DNA of 64,000 bases from Clostridium polyendosporum (GTDB lineage Bacteria > Bacillota > Clostridia > Clostridiales > Clostridiaceae). Made by a program: the position numbers and the translations under genes. Below the pieces are notes generated by a model. It made no database searches and was not told the origin of the DNA. It saw only the letters and a list, made by a program, of their open reading frames with translations. Shown here piece after piece: positions 61,452 through 64,000 of this stretch. Within the stretch, counting starts at the first letter, position 1. Every line of letters starts with the position of its first letter. Location: positions 1 to 64,000 of the forward strand of contig NZ_BOPZ01000004.1 in NCBI RefSeq assembly GCF_018332455.1. The letters run 5' to 3'.

Positions 61452-63893
61452 TTAAACTAAAGGCTTAAACGTCTTTAGTCTAAGAGCATTTAACAACACA
61501 GAAACTGAGCTAAAGCTCATTGCAAGTGCAGCTATTATTGGATTTAATAATGGACCACCAAAGGCATATAAAATCCCCATAGCTACTGGTATTCCAAGTG
61601 TATTATACCCAAAAGCCCAAAATAAATTTTGTTTTATATTTCTAATGGTTTTTTTGCTTAATTGCACTGCTGTAGGAACGTCCATTAAATCACTTCTCAT
61701 TAAAACTATATCTGCTGATTCTATGGCCACATCTGTACCTGAACCAATCGCAATTCCTACATCTGCTTGTGCTAATGCTGGTGCATCATTTATTCCATCA
61801 CCAACCATAGCAACAACCTTTCCCTGACTTTGAAGTCTTTTTATTTCTTTAGCTTTATCATTTGGTAAAACCTCAGATATAGCTACATCTATTCCTACCT
61901 GCTTTGCAATAGCATCTGCAGTTCTTTTGTTATCACCAGTCAGCATTGCAACTTCTATACCCATTGAATGCAACTTTTCTATTGCTTTCTTACTGCTTTC
62001 TTTAACAGTATCTGCCACTGCTATTATTCCCTCTAGCTTATTGTTGATTGCAATATACATAGGTGTCTTACCTTCTGAAGCTAATCTGTTTGATTCTCCT
62101 TCTAGTAACTCAAGCCCTATACCCCTATCTGTCATTAATCTTTTATTACCTAATAAAACACTTTTATCATCAATATTAACTTCAATACCTTTTCCAGATA
62201 TAGCTTTAAAATCCTTTGTAGATCTTAGTTCAATTCCTCTTTCTTCAGCACATTTTACTATTGCTTCACCTAAAGGATGTTCAGAACCCTTTTCTCCACT
62301 AGCAGCAATCTGTAACAATTCATCCTCTGAAATACTCTTTGATATTACATCCGTTACTTTTGGTTTTCCTTCAGTTATAGTACCGGTTTTATCAAAAACA
62401 ATGGTTTTAATTTTATGAGCAGTCTCTAAAGCTTCACCACTCTTGATTAATACTCCATTTTCTGCACCTTTACCTGTTCCAACCATAATTGCTGTTGGAG
62501 TAGCTAATCCTAAAGCACAAGGACATGCTATAACTAAAACAGCAATAAATATGGTTAATGCAAATACTGGTGTCTCTCCAAGAGCATACCAAGTTACTGA
62601 AGAAATTAATGCTAACCCTATAACAATTGGAACAAAATAACCTGAAATCACATCAGCCATCTTTGCAATTGGTGCTTTTGATCCTTGAGCATCTTCTACC
62701 AACTTAATAATTTGAGCTAAGGCAGTATCTTTTCCTACCTTTTTAGCTATATATTTTATTGAACCATTCTTATTAATACTTGCACCTATTACTTTAGATC
62801 CCACAGTCTTTTCCACTGGTATGCTTTCACCAGTAAGCATTGACTCATCTATAGAAGTCATTCCTTCGAGTACTTCACCATCAACAGGAAGTTTTTCGCC
62901 TGGTTTAACAAATATAACATCTCCAACTTCAACTTCATCTATTGGTATAACTACTTCTTTGCCATCTCGAATGATAGTTGCTGTTTTTGGAGCAAGTCCC
63001 ATAAGCTTTTTAATAGCTTCTGAAGTCTTACCTTTAGTTACTGATTCTAGATATTTTCCTAAGGTTATTAATGTTAAAATTGTAGCTGCTGATTCAAAAT
63101 ATAAATCATAAGCATAGTCTACATTTCCAATAAAAATCTGATAAATAGCAAAAATTCCGTATATAAATGCTGCCCAAACTCCTATTGATATCAGTGAATC
63201 CATGTTTGGATTTCTCATAACTAAAGATTTAAATCCTACTTGAAAAAAACGAGTTCCAGCTAACATTACAGGTAATACTAAAACAACTTGAATTACCCCA
63301 TAATTAGCAGGGTTTTTCATTGGGTCAATGAATTCTGGCAGCATATACCCTAACATATGACCCATAGTTATCACTAATAATGGTACTGTACATATCACTG
63401 AAACTATAAATCTTCTCCATAAGTTCTTTATCTCTTTTTCTTTTCTTTCTTTATCTTTATCAACTGCAGCTTCTGCTTCACTAGCTTTATATCCTGCTTT
63501 TACCACTGCTTTTTTGATATCTGATATTGTTACTGTAGAAGGCTCAAAGGCGATAGAAAGCTTCTCTGTTGCAAGATTAACATTAGCCTCAACAACGCCA
63601 TCTAATTTCCTTACTGCTCTTTCAACAGCTTTAGCACAAGCTGCACAAGTCATCCCTTCAACCTTTAACGTAGCATTTGTAGCTTCATTCATTGTTTTAT
63701 ATCCAGCTTTTATTATAGAAGCTTTTATTTTTTCTAAATCAGACTTTCCTTCATCAAAAGTCACATTTAATTTCTCTGTAGCAAAATTTACATTTGCCTC
63801 AGTAACACCTTCTACCTTTTTAGCAGCTCTTTCAACAGCCTTAGCACAAGCTGCACAGGTCATTCCTTCAATCTTTAAAACTTTTTTAATCAT
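61452..63893 (-). CDS. copA: Copper-exporting P1B-type ATPase
   Basis: The predicted product has 813 aa. Two N-terminal HMA domains each carry [14 protein letters not shown] (near residues 9 and 78). Eight membrane helices follow, with the ion-path motif [10 protein letters not shown]. The catalytic motifs are TGES in the actuator domain, DKTGT (phosphorylated Asp), the HP of SEHPLGEA, and [10 protein letters not shown]. It exports Cu(I). ATG at 63893 is used because GGAGGAAGAT lies just upstream; the TTG at 63914 would include that site. Confidence 0.95.
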   Translation of the reverse strand: MIKKVLKIEGMTCAACAKAVERAAKKVEGVTEANVNFATEKLNVTFDEGKSDLEKIKASIIKAGYKTMNEATNATLKVEGMTCAACAKAVERAVRKLDGVVEANVNLATEKLSIAFEPSTVTISDIKKAVVKAGYKASEAEAAVDKDKERKEKEIKNLWRRFIVSVICTVPLLVITMGHMLGYMLPEFIDPMKNPANYGVIQVVLVLPVMLAGTRFFQVGFKSLVMRNPNMDSLISIGVWAAFIYGIFAIYQIFIGNVDYAYDLYFESAATILTLITLGKYLESVTKGKTSEAIKKLMGLAPKTATIIRDGKEVVIPIDEVEVGDVIFVKPGEKLPVDGEVLEGMTSIDESMLTGESIPVEKTVGSKVIGASINKNGSIKYIAKKVGKDTALAQIIKLVEDAQGSKAPIAKMADVISGYFVPIVIGLALISSVTWYALGETPVFALTIFIAVLVIACPCALGLATPTAIMVGTGKGAENGVLIKSGEALETAHKIKTIVFDKTGTITEGKPKVTDVISKSISEDELLQIAASGEKGSEHPLGEAIVKCAEERGIELRSTKDFKAISGKGIEVNIDDKSVLLGNKRLMTDRGIGLELLEGESNRLASEGKTPMYIAINNKLEGIIAVADTVKESSKKAIEKLHSMGIEVAMLTGDNKRTADAIAKQVGIDVAISEVLPNDKAKEIKRLQSQGKVVAMVGDGINDAPALAQADVGIAIGSGTDVAIESADIVLMRSDLMDVPTAVQLSKKTIRNIKQNLFWAFGYNTLGIPVAMGILYAFGGPLLNPIIAALAMSFSSVSVLLNALRLKTFKPLV

Positions 63894-63903
63894 ATCTTCC
63901 TCC

Positions 63904-64000
63904 TTATTTATCAATTAATTTACCTAAAATCATAATAAGTTCGTTAATCTTTTCTTCTTTGTCTTCTTCTTTTTCCAGTGCATGTTTAATACAATGAGTC
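63904..64000 (-). CDS. CsoR/FrmR-family metal-sensing repressor, C-terminal part
   Basis: The last 31 codons plus stop are visible: [13 protein letters not shown] ... [12 protein letters not shown], matching the C-terminal helix of the DUF156 family, including a Cys at the position of a Cu(I) ligand. It overlaps or abuts copA's ribosome site, so it is the first known gene of csoR-copA-copZ. The start is outside the window. Confidence 0.7.
   Translation of the reverse strand, partial: THCIKHALEKEEDKEEKINELIMILGKLIDK

Noticed and set aside
61927-62418. 163-codon open frame opposite copA
   Set aside because: An antisense shadow of the P-type ATPase phosphorylation and nucleotide-binding domains.

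Overview
The window is AT-rich, low-GC Gram-positive DNA. Strong AGGAGG-type ribosome binding sites, many TTG/GTG starts and the gene content all point to a nitrogen-fixing Clostridium (sensu stricto). The nitrogenase genes have the architecture known from Clostridium pasteurianum: nifI1/nifI2 between nifH and nifD, a NifD with the clostridial insertion, a fused NifN-B, and homocitrate synthase split into NifV-omega and NifV-alpha. Species identity is inference only; no 16S sequence is inside the window.

Layout. 0-0.12 kb: promoter and leader of an rRNA operon running off the left edge. 0.5-9.7 kb: mixed housekeeping and hypothetical genes (DUF2157/GDYXXLXY membrane pair, a 16-unit GYD-repeat protein, DUF421, TM2/zinc-finger, CDF metal exporter, PHP phosphatase, KapD-like exonuclease) plus a decayed nitroreductase. 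9.8-12.1 kb: a bioD-bioA operon led by a 40-codon ORF, under a textbook BirA operator. 12.4-15.0 kb: an orphan AAA+ ATPase with a C-terminal RyR domain. 15.1-19.0 kb: potABCD. 19.2-24.4 kb: first branched-chain amino-acid ABC operon (livJHMGF). 25.0-26.1 kb: ald. 26.5-31.1 kb: an ATP-grasp/amidoligase/YheCD fusion next to a MurF-like ligase. 31.5-32.1 kb: gene remnants.

32.3-43.3 kb: the nif operon, transcribed leftward: nifH, nifI1, nifI2, nifD, nifK, nifE, nifN-B, nifV-omega, nifV-alpha. It starts from a sigma70-like promoter with an unusual, almost A/C-only 5' UTR. Directly upstream lie two tandem promoter-to-terminator units that look like small RNA genes. 44.4-46.0 kb: a peptidoglycan amidase and UvsE. 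46.1-50.6 kb: a second livJHMGF operon. 51.2-53.7 kb: pxpBCA (5-oxoprolinase). The livJ1 and ald leaders share a homologous terminator-like hairpin, and pxpB is preceded by a short promoter-terminator unit.

54.2-60.5 kb: an accessory cluster encoding a VWA protein, two paralogous beta-sandwich proteins, a secondary Cys-tailed protein, a clostripain-family (C11) peptidase and a cysteine-rich protein. None has a signal peptide, several end in a shared Cys-x-x-Cys-Arg-Gly-like tail, and two have sigma-K-like upstream sequences, so I infer spore-surface proteins. The 3' UTR of one of them contains a detached copy of the 3' third of RNase P RNA with compensatory changes; the complete rnpB lies 5 kb away at 60.8-61.1 kb. 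61.2-64.0 kb: copper homeostasis genes (csoR-like partial, copA, copZ).

In metabolism, nif, two liv systems, ald, pxpABC and potABCD form a nitrogen-acquisition and amino-acid-scavenging neighbourhood. A dispersed intergenic repeat with an ATTTCAC-GTGAAAT core recurs through the non-coding gaps.
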